Below, in pieces: positions 1-6,818 of a stretch of DNA of 54,217 bases. Both the position numbers and the translations under genes were made by a program. The stretch is from IMG/VR virus record IMGVR_UViG_3300039448_000022, positions 1 through 54,217 of that record. One strand, 5' to 3'. Positions within the stretch are counted from its first letter, which is position 1. Each line of letters begins with the position of its first letter. Under the pieces are notes generated by a model. That model worked only from the letters and a program-made list of their open reading frames with translations. It did no database searches and was not told the DNA's origin. This DNA comes from a virus.

Positions 1-40
1 CACCCTTAAGATCTTTTTCGTTCGGTTTAGCGATTTTCAT
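1..40 (-). CDS. Partial phage gene, 5' end only
   Basis: Read on the minus strand, an ATG at 40-38 opens a frame that stays open for 13 codons to the window edge, beginning MKIAKPNEKDLKG. The reading is short, so this is only a likely start. It is supported by its position as the next member of the leftward early operon and by a leader just upstream rich in GGA triplets. Function is unknown; the rest of the gene lies outside the window. Confidence 0.4.
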   Translation of the reverse strand, partial: MKIAKPNEKDLKG

Positions 41-163
41 AACTCGGCCCTATTTCCATTTCCATATTTTTCTACCCAGAAAGCCCCAATAAAGGGGCTG
101 AATTTGCGCGGCGTCTACCAGCATCCTGCTGATACCCGGTGCCGCAAACCGGAGGCGGGTGCC
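41..163 (-). promoter_or_regulatory. Structured leader with candidate CsrA-binding hairpin
   Basis: This gap between two leftward genes is unusually structured. On the minus strand a five-bp stem CAGCA/TGCTG (131-127 and 123-119) presents GGA (126-124) as its loop, the classic CsrA recognition form. An outer stem (GCGGC 112-108 with GCCGC 145-141) can enclose it. A second hairpin, AGCCCC/GGGGCT at 82-99, follows, and two more GGA triplets precede the ATG at 40. Because csrA itself lies 300 bp upstream in the same operon, a CsrA-controlled leader or a decoy RNA is plausible. That link is inference. Confidence 0.45.
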
Positions 164-463
164 TTATTCTTTGCCTAGCGCCTTCTCAAACACTGAGAAC
201 ATATTCTCAAGTTCTTCTGCTTCAGCTTCGATTTTTGATAATCGTTTTTCCGCAATAACTAAAAACTCACTTGGTGAAATTAGAGTTTTTAGTTCAACTC
301 TGCATTGATTGTCTCCGCATCTATCAAAAACTCTGACGTTGCTATCCATGCGTAAGCGCTCATCGCCATGATAAGCTTCAAGCCTTTCTTTTAATTTGGT
401 GAGATCTGAAATCTCATTTTTTAACTGCTTTAAGATCTCGATCTTTTTTTCTAGCGTTTTCAT
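164..463 (-). CDS. Small coiled-coil phage protein, unknown function
   Basis: A 99-residue protein of mainly charged, heptad-like sequence. An N-terminal helix (about residues 1-35, rich in K, E and L) and a C-terminal helix (about 70-98) flank a short segment containing two cysteines (about 49-54). I do not recognise a family. It starts 12 bp after csrA in the same leftward operon and is probably co-transcribed with it. A GGA-containing stretch overlaps its start (GGGAGTTCC just before csrA ends, read on the plus strand), so CsrA could act here too, but this is speculative. Confidence 0.65.
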   Translation of the reverse strand: MKTLEKKIEILKQLKNEISDLTKLKERLEAYHGDERLRMDSNVRVFDRCGDNQCRVELKTLISPSEFLVIAEKRLSKIEAEAEELENMFSVFEKALGKE

Positions 464-475
464 CTGGGAGTTCCT

Positions 476-667
476 TTATTTATTGCCCGATTCAGGACCG
501 TTTTTTTCACGCTGAATACGCTGGTAAATCTCTTCACGGTGAACTGAAGTATCCTTAGGTGCGTTGATACCAATACGCACCTGATTGCCTTTCACACCTA
601 AGACAGTGACGGTAATTTCATCGCCAATCATCAGTGTTTCGCCTACACGGCGGGTTAAAATAAGCAT
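476..667 (-). CDS. csrA: Phage-encoded carbon storage regulator CsrA
   Basis: A 63-residue protein with the full CsrA pattern: [16 protein letters not shown] at the N-terminus (beta-1 with the RNA-contacting L4, R6 and R7), [19 protein letters not shown] in the middle, and [10 protein letters not shown] with the conserved R44/E45-type residues. CsrA binds GGA in mRNA leaders and blocks or alters translation. It is normally a host regulator; in a phage it may redirect host carbon and motility genes or control phage mRNAs. It is in the leftward early operon behind the Rad52 cluster. Its own ribosome site (GGAATGGAG) contains two GGA motifs, so autoregulation is likely. Family call is secure; targets are unknown. 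Confidence 0.95.
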   Translation of the reverse strand: MLILTRRVGETLMIGDEITVTVLGVKGNQVRIGINAPKDTSVHREEIYQRIQREKNGPESGNK

Positions 668-672
668 CTTGT

Positions 673-1128
673 TTACTCCATTCCTAAGTTAGATTTAATT
701 TCTTTAACTGCGGCCCAAGCGAACCCAATATGTTCAATCTCAAACATTCCGAAGTGACACTGGTTACGATCAATTCCCATAGTCTTTGATAGCAATGTGT
801 ACGCTTCAGTACGAGTCATGTGACCGTCTTTAAATATTGCTTCGAACTTGTCCTTTACCGATCTTCGTGCTCTACGAAGCTCTTCATTTGCTAGCGTGCC
901 TAGTGGGATATTTGTGAACGGGTGCATTCCCACTCGTGCATCACAAGGCACACAACGATACAACCAAGGCCAATCTCCGTAGACCTTCCCGTAAACAACC
1001 ATGTGGTCCTGAATGCGAATTTCACCGCCGCAGTAGCGGCATTCAGTGGGGGCCGGTTGTGAATCCTTCACGCGCGCAGTGGCGCGTCGTGAAGGGTTCC
1101 ATGGGGTGACAGTTTTGCGCTCTTCCAT
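673..1128 (-). CDS. Zinc-finger-containing phage protein (DUF3268-like)
   Basis: About 151 residues from the ATG that gives [12 protein letters not shown]; a longer in-frame start exists but overlaps the upstream gene. It carries [10 protein letters not shown] (CxxC), a GDWPWLYRC segment and [11 protein letters not shown], a zinc-ribbon arrangement typical of phage DUF3268 proteins, followed by a helical C-terminus with [11 protein letters not shown]. Such proteins sit near recombination genes and their biochemical role is not known. It ends 6 bp before csrA, and its last codons supply csrA's ribosome site, which suggests translational coupling. Confidence 0.75.
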   Translation of the reverse strand: MEERKTVTPWNPSRRATARVKDSQPAPTECRYCGGEIRIQDHMVVYGKVYGDWPWLYRCVPCDARVGMHPFTNIPLGTLANEELRRARRSVKDKFEAIFKDGHMTRTEAYTLLSKTMGIDRNQCHFGMFEIEHIGFAWAAVKEIKSNLGME

Positions 1129-1139
1129 GAGAGAACTCC

Positions 1140-2255
1140 CTAAGCAGCTTGGTCTAAGCTGGTGTAGCCACCAACCAACACAATCAATTGATTGCACGTT
1201 GACTCATTCAATCCGCGCTCATGGCAGAACTGAGTTAGAGCATCGAACAGCGTCACTTGATCTCTACCTTGCGCAGCTGCTTTCATTGCAGCTCCGGTTG
1301 TAACTGGTATGCCCGCGAGAGGGTTGCCAGAAGCTTCACAAGCCGGAGCTTGATACTCTGTTTCTGCTGATTGTTGCACTTGACTGATATCGTCTTGATA
1401 CGATTCTGACGTGGCCGTGCTGCTTGCGGTAGAAGTCATAAACGACTCTACTTGTTCAGCTTGTTTCAGCATGGCGTCGAGTTGATTAAGCACAGTAGTT
1501 CTGGCTTGTTCTGCTTCTTGCGTAAGTTGGCCAAACTCTTCTTCATTAATTTCGGCGCAAGCAACAGAGTTGATTTTTTTAGCGATTGCGGTTGAATCTT
1601 TTCCCAGCAAGTCCATGGGAATCATTCGCAATGCATTGACACGCTCAGTCGCAATTCGCAGCTTTTCAGATTTATCAGATTCCTCTTTCAGTCGCTCAGT
1701 TTCGACTTGCTTAATGAGCATGTCTGAAAGCTTGGCTTTGACGTCGTCGATAACATCAATGACTTCGTGAACTAGATCTTTGTGAAATGATGAAGGATTG
1801 ATATTTCCGATGGCATCAATCATCCCGCTGATTTGATCTGACGTTGATTTCAATGCCTCAGCTTCATATTGCTTTATGCTTTCGATTTGACTGCGCTGTT
1901 CTGCAAGTAATTTTTCAAGTTTCAGTTTTTCTTCTTCGGCTTTTTTCTTACGCTTCGCGTCTTCTTCTTCAAAAGGCCCGACAATCACGGCGTAAATTTC
2001 TTCCACTTCTGTCATAAGACCGCCAGCGTATTCTTTGAGGTCGTTAGAAACCCCAAGGCGACGTTTATTTATCGCTTCAGTTAGCTTGTTTCGCTCGGTT
2101 CGAGTTTTGCGCGCGTCTTTAAAAGCCTGTTCGTTAGTCATGTCTACGACGAGATCCGCCGGGTATTTTTTACGCAACTCTTCGAGTCCGTCTTGTGTAA
2201 GCTGGCCCTTGAAAACAAGTTCTCTTACTTCGTTAAAGCTATCAGTCTTTGTCAT
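1140..2255 (-). CDS. Coiled-coil protein next to Rad52, DUF1351-like
   Basis: A 371-residue acidic protein. Residues about 45-70 (RKTRTERNKLTEAINKRR) and a long charged coiled coil (about 85-240) resemble the DUF1351-type proteins found beside phage annealing recombinases. A low-complexity Ser/Thr/Gln linker (about 285-325) leads to a short helical C-terminal domain. Its start overlaps the end of the Rad52-like gene by 14 bp, so the two are coupled. A role as a recombination partner is inferred from this neighbourhood; no catalytic motif is seen. Confidence 0.7.
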   Translation of the reverse strand: MTKTDSFNEVRELVFKGQLTQDGLEELRKKYPADLVVDMTNEQAFKDARKTRTERNKLTEAINKRRLGVSNDLKEYAGGLMTEVEEIYAVIVGPFEEEDAKRKKKAEEEKLKLEKLLAEQRSQIESIKQYEAEALKSTSDQISGMIDAIGNINPSSFHKDLVHEVIDVIDDVKAKLSDMLIKQVETERLKEESDKSEKLRIATERVNALRMIPMDLLGKDSTAIAKKINSVACAEINEEEFGQLTQEAEQARTTVLNQLDAMLKQAEQVESFMTSTASSTATSESYQDDISQVQQSAETEYQAPACEASGNPLAGIPVTTGAAMKAAAQGRDQVTLFDALTQFCHERGLNESTCNQLIVLVGGYTSLDQAA

Positions 2256-3171
2256 GTGGATTCTCCAGTTTATTGGTACGTTCTTTTACTGCTTTTTGCA
2301 GTGTTTCTATTAGTATGCCTTTATCAAAAAACTGACCCGCGCATCGTTCAGTTAGCTTGCTACCAATGTGCGCTCCAAGGGATTGAATTGCTCCGTTGTC
2401 AGGTACCCGGTCTAAGTTTTTGATCTGCTCATCAAGCCATTCTTTAGTATCATTGAAGTTTTTATTTACAGAATCTCGAGCCTCATCCTCCAGACGATCC
2501 AAGGTCGCTTGCTTGCTTGCTTCAAAAGCCTTCAGCTCATTTGTTTTTCCAAATGAACTTGCCCAGCGGTAAGCGTCATTAAACGCGTCTTTAAGCTCCG
2601 GTAAGCTTTTAGCTGCAATAATTGCGTTATCAAATCGATCTGAATTCATGTTGGGTAGCGCCCACTCAGGTAGTTTTGGCGCTTGCCAGTCCACACCGAA
2701 TTTTTGATTGCTTGATTTGTCTGTAACCTTTGCAAAATTATGAAATGCGTTCGCTCGGCTATTGCATAAAACACAAGATGCAAATACAGCTTCTAAGTGA
2801 TACAGGTAGCGTCCGATTCCCAAAAGGGCACCGGCTCGCTTTAAAGCACCTGAGGCACCGCCCTTAAGAGGTTCAATATCCGTCTTTGGCGCAACGTCTT
2901 GTTTTTTAATCCAGCGGCCATCGACGAATATTGATAGGGTGCATATAAAGCCGTCTAAGTTTTTAGTTTCTTCTTGAGCTACTTCCCAACCGAACGGAGT
3001 GAAGACCTCATCAAGGCGCTGCTGAATAGCGCGGCTAGTGATATACGGGATAACGATCATCCACGGCTTGCCGTTGGTAATTCCCGCTTGCTGTGTGCGC
3101 CATTCAATATCATTGGGATCAAATGGCTCTTGAAGACGCAACATAAGTTCTTTGTTGGTGCCAGAATTCAT
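2242..3171 (-). CDS. Rad52/Rad22-family single-strand annealing protein
   Basis: A 309-residue protein whose N-terminal half matches the Rad52/Rad22 annealing domain: YITSRAIQQRLDEVFTPFGW (about 43-62), then a beta-rich stretch with a predicted KKQD turn, and the signature KGGASGALKRAGALLGIGRY (about 103-122). These proteins form rings that anneal complementary DNA in phage recombination (Sak-like). The C-terminal half is less conserved and helical, probably for SSB or nuclease contact. It is translationally coupled to the small gene upstream through an ATGA overlap and to the coiled-coil gene downstream. Confidence 0.88.
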   Translation of the reverse strand: MNSGTNKELMLRLQEPFDPNDIEWRTQQAGITNGKPWMIVIPYITSRAIQQRLDEVFTPFGWEVAQEETKNLDGFICTLSIFVDGRWIKKQDVAPKTDIEPLKGGASGALKRAGALLGIGRYLYHLEAVFASCVLCNSRANAFHNFAKVTDKSSNQKFGVDWQAPKLPEWALPNMNSDRFDNAIIAAKSLPELKDAFNDAYRWASSFGKTNELKAFEASKQATLDRLEDEARDSVNKNFNDTKEWLDEQIKNLDRVPDNGAIQSLGAHIGSKLTERCAGQFFDKGILIETLQKAVKERTNKLENPHDKD

Positions 3172-3434
3172 GCCGCTACCTCAGTCTTCGCAGTTGCTGT
3201 TTCGAATCGGCGCTGTATTAATCCGCTCAATCCAGTGTGAGTTTTTGCGCACAGCTCTTCGACCTGACCGTTTTTGTGACGAATTTTTGTCACCCATAAT
3301 TTCAGCTTGGGCTGATACTTCGACGGAGAAGCTAGAACCATCGGCCATAGTCCGCTTGGGTTTGCTTTTGTTGGCGCTAGCTTCACTATCCGAGTTAGAG
3401 ACTTGCTGCGGAAATATTCGATTGAATTGTTCAT
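3168..3434 (-). CDS. Small basic phage protein upstream of Rad52
   Basis: An 88-residue basic protein (contains LWVTKIRHKNGQVEELCAKT). I chose this frame over an overlapping one (minus, 3181-3453) because it has a well-placed AAGGA ribosome site, its stop overlaps the Rad52 start as ATGA, and its composition looks like folded protein rather than a Ser/Arg-rich shadow. Function unknown; likely part of the recombination operon. Confidence 0.6.
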   Translation of the reverse strand: MNNSIEYFRSKSLTRIVKLAPTKANPSGLWPMVLASPSKYQPKLKLWVTKIRHKNGQVEELCAKTHTGLSGLIQRRFETATAKTEVAA

Positions 3435-3449
3435 TGAAAATATCCTTTT

Positions 3450-3827
3450 TCACAGGTGGTAATCTCGGTCCATTTCGCGTTGCTGAAGCAGGTAATCAGC
3501 ATGCTGCTCAGCCCGGTTTTGATGCTCTGCTTCAATCACAGATTCGAGATTTTTAGCCGCGTATTTCAACAAATGCGGATAAATAACATCGTCAGAAATT
3601 TGCGTGGCACGATTTTGAAAAGGGCCGCCAATCGCAACAAGTTTTGAGAGTTCAGTCATGGCATCGCAAAACTCAACGCTGTAACCCGCTGCCCAATTTG
3701 CGAAAGCCTCGTAGTTGATTTGGGATATAACATCACCGTTAATAGCGGGGATGAACTCGTTGCTTTCTAGCTCTAGGATTTCCTGAGCTAGCGATTCTGC
3801 GCTTGCTTGGCTGAGTATTAATGGCAT
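3450..3827 (-). CDS. First gene of the leftward early operon, unknown function
   Basis: A 125-residue, mostly helical acidic protein with no family I recognise. It is the promoter-proximal gene of the leftward operon: a GGAGACGGAC ribosome site precedes its ATG, and the predicted operator-controlled promoter lies 50-75 bp upstream. Expression should therefore be shut off by the CI-like repressor in a lysogen. Position suggests an early accessory or anti-host role; that is inference only. Confidence 0.65.
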   Translation of the reverse strand: MPLILSQASAESLAQEILELESNEFIPAINGDVISQINYEAFANWAAGYSVEFCDAMTELSKLVAIGGPFQNRATQISDDVIYPHLLKYAAKNLESVIEAEHQNRAEQHADYLLQQREMDRDYHL

Positions 3828-3854
3828 GTCCGTCTCCGTTCCTGAGTCGTTGTT

Positions 3855-3927
3855 AAGTTATCTTGATTTGATGAATGTAAGATAACTTGATTTGATCGTC
3901 AAGTATGAAATCAAGAAAAATTGATTT
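3855..3927. promoter_or_regulatory. Left operator and leftward early promoter
   Basis: On the minus strand TTGACG (3902-3897), a 17-bp spacer and TACATT (3879-3874) form a good sigma-70 promoter aimed at the gene starting at 3827. Around it are repeated repressor-like words: AAGTTATCTT (3855-3864) inverted as AAGATAACTT (3879-3888), two direct copies of CTTGATTTGAT, and a palindrome AAATCAA-N6-TTGATTT (3908-3927). The same word occurs at the right operator near 4.74 kb, so both are probably bound by the CI and Cro-like proteins. Confidence 0.65.
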
Positions 3928-4011
3928 TATTTTTGCAGGTAGGACTTAAAGGACTTGGTGCTTTGCTGAAGCGGAGGTATCAGATAGCGGGGAAGTAGGG
4001 AGGAACGTGTA

Positions 4012-4668
4012 TTAAGGTAGCAGCCAGGACATTACTATGCCTACGACTTTACCGATGCAGATCGCGTCAGACAAAGGTATCGACTCCCAACCAGGTGATT
4101 GGTTGGCAAACTGCAGCATCCTGCCTCTTATGGTCTCAGTTACGCGAGCAAGTGTTACTTCGCCATTGACTTCAAAAAGCCAAACGCTTTGCCCAGGTGT
4201 GCAGTTGCGCTCTGCAGGATCAATGATCACGACATCGCCGGGGCTAACCATTGGAGCCATACCTGTTGTTGTCTCTGTATAGATAATAGAGCCGGGCGGG
4301 GCACGAAAGCCTAGCGCTGCTTGCGCAAGTGACAATTCAGCACTTGGGTAATCATCTAAATTACCGCTCGCCAATGCTGCTGCAAGTTGAGTTTTCTCTA
4401 ACATTGGGTATTGAGGTGCCAGAACGTCAGTATTGTTTTTTGGTGAGTTCTTGCCGGTGAGTATGTAATCAGGCGAGACACGCAAAGCCTTGGCGACGGA
4501 GTGTAAGTTTTGCCCCTTGGGCGCTGTAGATCCTTTCTCCCATAGTGATATGGTCGCTTTTGAGACGCCGCAAAGCTTGGCTACGCCGTCTTGGGTCAGT
4601 TTTAACAGCATCCGTTGTTCTTTTAGCCGATCTCCAATCATACCGCTCACATTGGCCTTGTTTTTCAT
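4012..4668 (-). CDS. CI-like repressor with degenerate S24 peptidase domain
   Basis: 218 residues. An N-terminal XRE helix-turn-helix (about 10-70, with LTQDGVAKLCGVSKATISLW) is followed by a LexA/CI-type S24 domain (about 120-215, with MVSPGDVVIIDP and GKVVGIV). It would hold lysogeny by binding the palindromes on both sides of the gene. Oddly, the catalytic Ser position aligns with Gly136 (TTGMAP in place of xSMxP) and the catalytic Lys with Ala174 (VTLAR in place of VTVKR), so self-cleavage looks impossible. Another mode of induction, such as an antirepressor, is implied. Divergent from the Cro-like gene. Confidence 0.85.
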   Translation of the reverse strand: MKNKANVSGMIGDRLKEQRMLLKLTQDGVAKLCGVSKATISLWEKGSTAPKGQNLHSVAKALRVSPDYILTGKNSPKNNTDVLAPQYPMLEKTQLAAALASGNLDDYPSAELSLAQAALGFRAPPGSIIYTETTTGMAPMVSPGDVVIIDPAERNCTPGQSVWLFEVNGEVTLARVTETIRGRMLQFANQSPGWESIPLSDAICIGKVVGIVMSWLLP

Positions 4669-4701
4669 ATCTTATTTTACCCCGTCACAGGTAAAGATAT
4701 G

Positions 4702-4751
4702 TTGACAAAGGGTTTTGCATGATCTAACTTTCGAATCAAGAAAACTTGATT
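4702..4751 (+). promoter_or_regulatory. Right early promoter and operator
   Basis: A perfect -35 TTGACA (4702-4707), a 17-bp spacer and a weak -10 TAACTT (4725-4730) point right toward the Cro-like gene. Immediately downstream is the palindrome AATCAAG-AAAA-CTTGATT (4734-4751), the same word as in the left operator, placed to block initiation. The reverse direction should serve the repressor gene, but I do not see a strong promoter for it. Confidence 0.6.
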
Positions 4752-4769
4752 TGTCGAATAGGCGAAACT

Positions 4770-4976
4770 TTGAAAACAACAGACGTAATTAAACATTTTC
4801 GTACTGCCGTCGCTGCCGCTGCTGCGATGAACGATGACGATCCGGAGTGGACGATTAGTACGCAAGCGATTAGTCAGTGGGGCGAGTTTCCGCCTCGTGG
4901 TCGTCAGCTTCAGTTGCAAGAAATTACTGAAGGCGCTCTTAAAGTCGAAAAGAAAAAGGTTCGCGCTCATGGTTGA
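4770..4976 (+). CDS. Cro-like repressor with TTG start
   Basis: A 68-residue protein beginning at a TTG codon with an AGGCG ribosome site. From that start it reads like the P22 Cro family: DVIKHFRTAVAAAAAM, then STQAISQWGEFPP (recognition helix region), then QLQLQEITEGALK. Such proteins bind the same operators as CI and favour lytic growth. Unlike typical members it has a 7-8 residue acidic insertion (NDDDPEWT) between the first helices. It is the first gene after the right operator. Confidence 0.8.
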   Translation: MKTTDVIKHFRTAVAAAAAMNDDDPEWTISTQAISQWGEFPPRGRQLQLQEITEGALKVEKKKVRAHG

Positions 4977-5221
4977 TTTATCTCAACGCCAGAGCGTGTC
5001 GGCAGACGGGCGGAGAGTACGTTCCGCACGTTTCTCGCGTGAAAACGGAACTGAGCTTTTTCGTCGTCACTTGCCTTTTTTGTCGTCCAGCCTGATGCCA
5101 GTGCATCGAAGTGCGTTAGCGCTGCACCCGGTTTTTCAAATTCAGCAACGGTATGAACCAGCGCGTGAAGCGCGCATTTCAATGCCGCTTGTTCAGCAAG
5201 TAATTCAGTCAGTTCACTCAT
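4967..5221 (-). CDS. Possible small antisense-strand gene between cro and cII
   Basis: An 84-residue frame starting at ATG 5221 with a GGCGGA element four bases upstream. It has a convincing amphipathic helix (ELLAEQAALKCALHALVHTV) and a charged C-terminus. The plus-strand frame over the same bases is Arg/Ser-rich and looks like its shadow. The orientation is opposite to its neighbours and its end overlaps the end of the Cro-like gene by 10 bp. No family is recognised, and it may not be a gene. Confidence 0.45.
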   Translation of the reverse strand: MSELTELLAEQAALKCALHALVHTVAEFEKPGAALTHFDALASGWTTKKASDDEKAQFRFHARNVRNVLSARLPTRSGVEINQP

Positions 5222-5303
5222 ATCGTCCGCCTTTGTTGATTTGTAATCACTTTCGCAAAGGTTTGGGAAAAAAGATAAACGAAAAAAATGGAGTATTCGC
5301 TTA

Positions 5304-5768
5304 ATGGCCTCTTTAACCAAACTTTGTAAGGGTCAGCATAGACGCCTTTTTCTTGCTGCGCAGGCTGATTCAAAGACTTTTCCGGGTGGAATTACAGGAC
5401 TATCCGAACAGTTGGGGATTAATAACACAACACTGGCAAATCAATTAAATCCTGATCACGAATCAACGCCACCGACACTGGCAACGGTGTTGGAAATTAT
5501 CGTGATAACGGGGGGAGCAAGAATGTTAATCGCTCTTTGCTCACTCGGTAGTTGTGTACCAATTTCGATGATTGTTGAGCAGCGATCAAGGGAAGAAGCA
5601 ATTGTCTTGTTTCTGAAATTCGTTGGCACTGCGTCTAAAGCATTAGGCAATGGTAGTGAATTTGCGTCTGATGGGAAATTCAATAGTGAGGAATGCGCAA
5701 AGTTAGAAGTATTCCTCATGAGCTTGATTAAGAGTTCGTTTGAATTGCTCAATTCGTTAAAAAATTAG
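5304..5768 (+). CDS. CII-like phage regulator (CP76 family)
   Basis: A 154-residue protein. Residues about 25-75 (GLSEQLGINNTTLANQLNPD, then TLATVLEIIVITG) fit the phage regulatory CII/CP76 family, in which a helix-turn-helix is followed by a conserved NQLNPD-type motif. The C-terminal 70 residues are helical and probably mediate oligomerisation. It follows the Cro-like gene in the rightward transcript, as CII does in lambdoid phages, and is closed by a strong terminator. It likely activates the repressor promoter, but this is by analogy. Confidence 0.7.
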   Translation: MASLTKLCKGQHRRLFLAAQADSKTFPGGITGLSEQLGINNTTLANQLNPDHESTPPTLATVLEIIVITGGARMLIALCSLGSCVPISMIVEQRSREEAIVLFLKFVGTASKALGNGSEFASDGKFNSEECAKLEVFLMSLIKSSFELLNSLKN

Positions 5769-5787
5769 GTTTTAGTAGGGGACTTTG

Positions 5788-5810
5788 CCCCGCTTCGGCG
5801 GGGACTTTTT
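5788..5810 (+). terminator. Intrinsic terminator after the CII-like gene
   Basis: CCCCGC (5788-5793), a stable TTCG tetraloop and GCGGGG (5798-5803) are followed by ACTTTTT. This is a textbook rightward terminator 20 bp after the stop codon. Genes further right need another promoter or antitermination. Confidence 0.85.
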
Positions 5811-5833
5811 ATTCGTAGATAAGGGTTGTAAGA

Positions 5834-5995
5834 ATGTTTTTATTTTTACTGATCCTCAAGTTCTTCATGGGGTTGCCAGAGCCTCAGGAAGGTGGAGAAA
5901 GATCGAAAGCGGTGATTGATGTGGTTCATCGTATTTTGACCTTGAAAGAGGGTGGAGCGCGAATTTTTGGGGTTCGTTTGCTCATTCTGGCTTAG
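5834..5995 (+). CDS. Possible 53-residue membrane peptide
   Basis: An ATG at 5834 opens a 53-codon frame ending at TAG 5993-5995. The first 14 residues (MFLFLLILKFFMGL) are strongly hydrophobic, then a charged segment, then a hydrophobic end. It lies between a terminator and a hairpin, with an AAGGG element ten bases upstream of the ATG. Size and position fit a small phage membrane peptide, but the coding evidence is thin. Confidence 0.4.
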   Translation: MFLFLLILKFFMGLPEPQEGGERSKAVIDVVHRILTLKEGGARIFGVRLLILA

Positions 5996-6001
5996 AAGGT
6001 T

Positions 6002-6022
6002 CCCTCCGATTTAATCGGAGGG
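6002..6022 (+). terminator. Hairpin after the small ORF
   Basis: CCCTCCGAT (6002-6010), loop TTA and ATCGGAGGG (6014-6022) form a perfect nine-bp stem directly after the stop at 5995. The following sequence is CGCATTTG, so the T-tract is weak. It may be a terminator or a structured RNA end. Confidence 0.5.
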
Positions 6023-6112
6023 CGCATTTGACTGGTGACTGGCGTGACTGAACGAAACTCAGATACGGGAATTTTAAAGCCCGTTATGCAATTTAGTCAC
6101 CAGCCAAATGCG
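6023..6112. repeat. 90-bp inverted repeat with nested hairpin
   Basis: CGCATTTGACTGGTGACT (6023-6040) is inverted at 6095-6112 with a single mismatch, which becomes a G-U pair in a minus-strand transcript. Inside, ACGGG (6065-6069) pairs with CCCGT (6080-6084). It holds no credible gene. It could be a small RNA, a recombination site or an operator. The remaining gap to the tRNA (6113-6323) shows nothing I can name; the minus-strand frame there runs through the tRNA and is a shadow. Confidence 0.55.
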
Positions 6113-6323
6113 TGTACACAACAGATTGTCGTAGGTTTTTTGAACCGCGCGCAGATTTATTAAATGCTCTGGCAGATGGCCGCTTTAATTTTTTAGAGCG
6201 ATGTAGCAATAAGTAGCGCTTGAACGATTCTCCATGTCGTGATGCACCTATTGCCGAATGAATCTGCAAGCCAGTTCCGTTGGAGTGGTAGCCGCGCCAT
6301 GGGCGACAGAGCGGTATTAATAA

Positions 6324-6400
6324 GCGCCCGTAGCTCAACTGGATAGAGCATGAGTTTTCTAGTCTCAGGGTTGAAGGTTCAAGTCCTTCCGGGTGCGCCA
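6324..6400 (+). tRNA. tRNA-Arg(TCT)
   Basis: 77 nt that fold fully: acceptor GCGCCCG with CGGGTGC (one G-T pair), D-stem GCTC/GAGC, anticodon stem TGAGT/TCTCA (one T-T mismatch at its top) with loop TTTCTAG giving anticodon TCT, T-stem GAAGG/CCTTC with loop TTCAAGT, and an encoded CCA. It would read AGA/AGG codons. It lies inside the phage early region, so it is probably phage-carried, possibly captured at an attachment site. Confidence 0.9.
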
Positions 6401-6434
6401 TTAAAAATTTAATCGCTGGAGTTCGGACGTAGTA

Positions 6435-6818
6435 ATGCAGAAACGTAAAATAACAATAACTCAACAGGATCGGTTTCTGGCAAAAGAAAGAACCGGTGGT
6501 GCCTGTGGTTACTGTTCAGTAGCTATGGTTTTTGATTCTGTCTTGAGTCCAGAACAGGCAACGTTAGAGCATATCAATCCGACAATCAGGGGTGGTGACA
6601 ATAGCCCTGATAATCTTATTTATATTTGCAGAACCTGTAATTCAACTAAGCAAGGCAAGACGCTTGAAGAATATCGAATATATCTAGCCTGGTCTGAGAT
6701 CATCGAAAATCTTGGGTTTAACGTAACGCAAATTCAATGGTTGATTGAGAATACTAATATTCTTAATTCTGTGACTCCTAAAGCTGTTGTTTTTGAGTTT
6801 GAGAGGTGTGGCCGGTGA
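6435..6818 (+). CDS. HNH endonuclease
   Basis: 127 residues. A zinc-ligand pair CGYC (about 24-27), the catalytic LEHINPTIRGGDNSPDNL (about 44-61) and a second CRTCNSTK pair (about 66-73) make a complete HNH nuclease fold. Phage HNH proteins are either free homing nucleases or packaging partners. The early-region position, right after a tRNA and overlapping the replication gene, favours a homing or replication-linked nuclease. Its stop overlaps the next start as GTGA. Confidence 0.88.
   Translation: MQKRKITITQQDRFLAKERTGGACGYCSVAMVFDSVLSPEQATLEHINPTIRGGDNSPDNLIYICRTCNSTKQGKTLEEYRIYLAWSEIIENLGFNVTQIQWLIENTNILNSVTPKAVVFEFERCGR

Noticed and set aside
3181-3453. Overlapping minus-strand frame of 90 codons from a GTG
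   Set aside because: It overlaps a better frame with a good ribosome site and ATGA coupling; its Ser/Arg/Lys-rich composition looks like a shadow.
4834-5304. Plus-strand frame over the Cro gene and the interval after it
   Set aside because: It overlaps the Cro-like gene in another frame and is rich in Arg and Ser, like a shadow of the minus-strand frame.
6093-6464. Minus-strand frame of 123 codons with HPEGLEPSTLRLENSCSI
   Set aside because: This is the antisense translation of the tRNA-Arg, a well-known annotation artefact.
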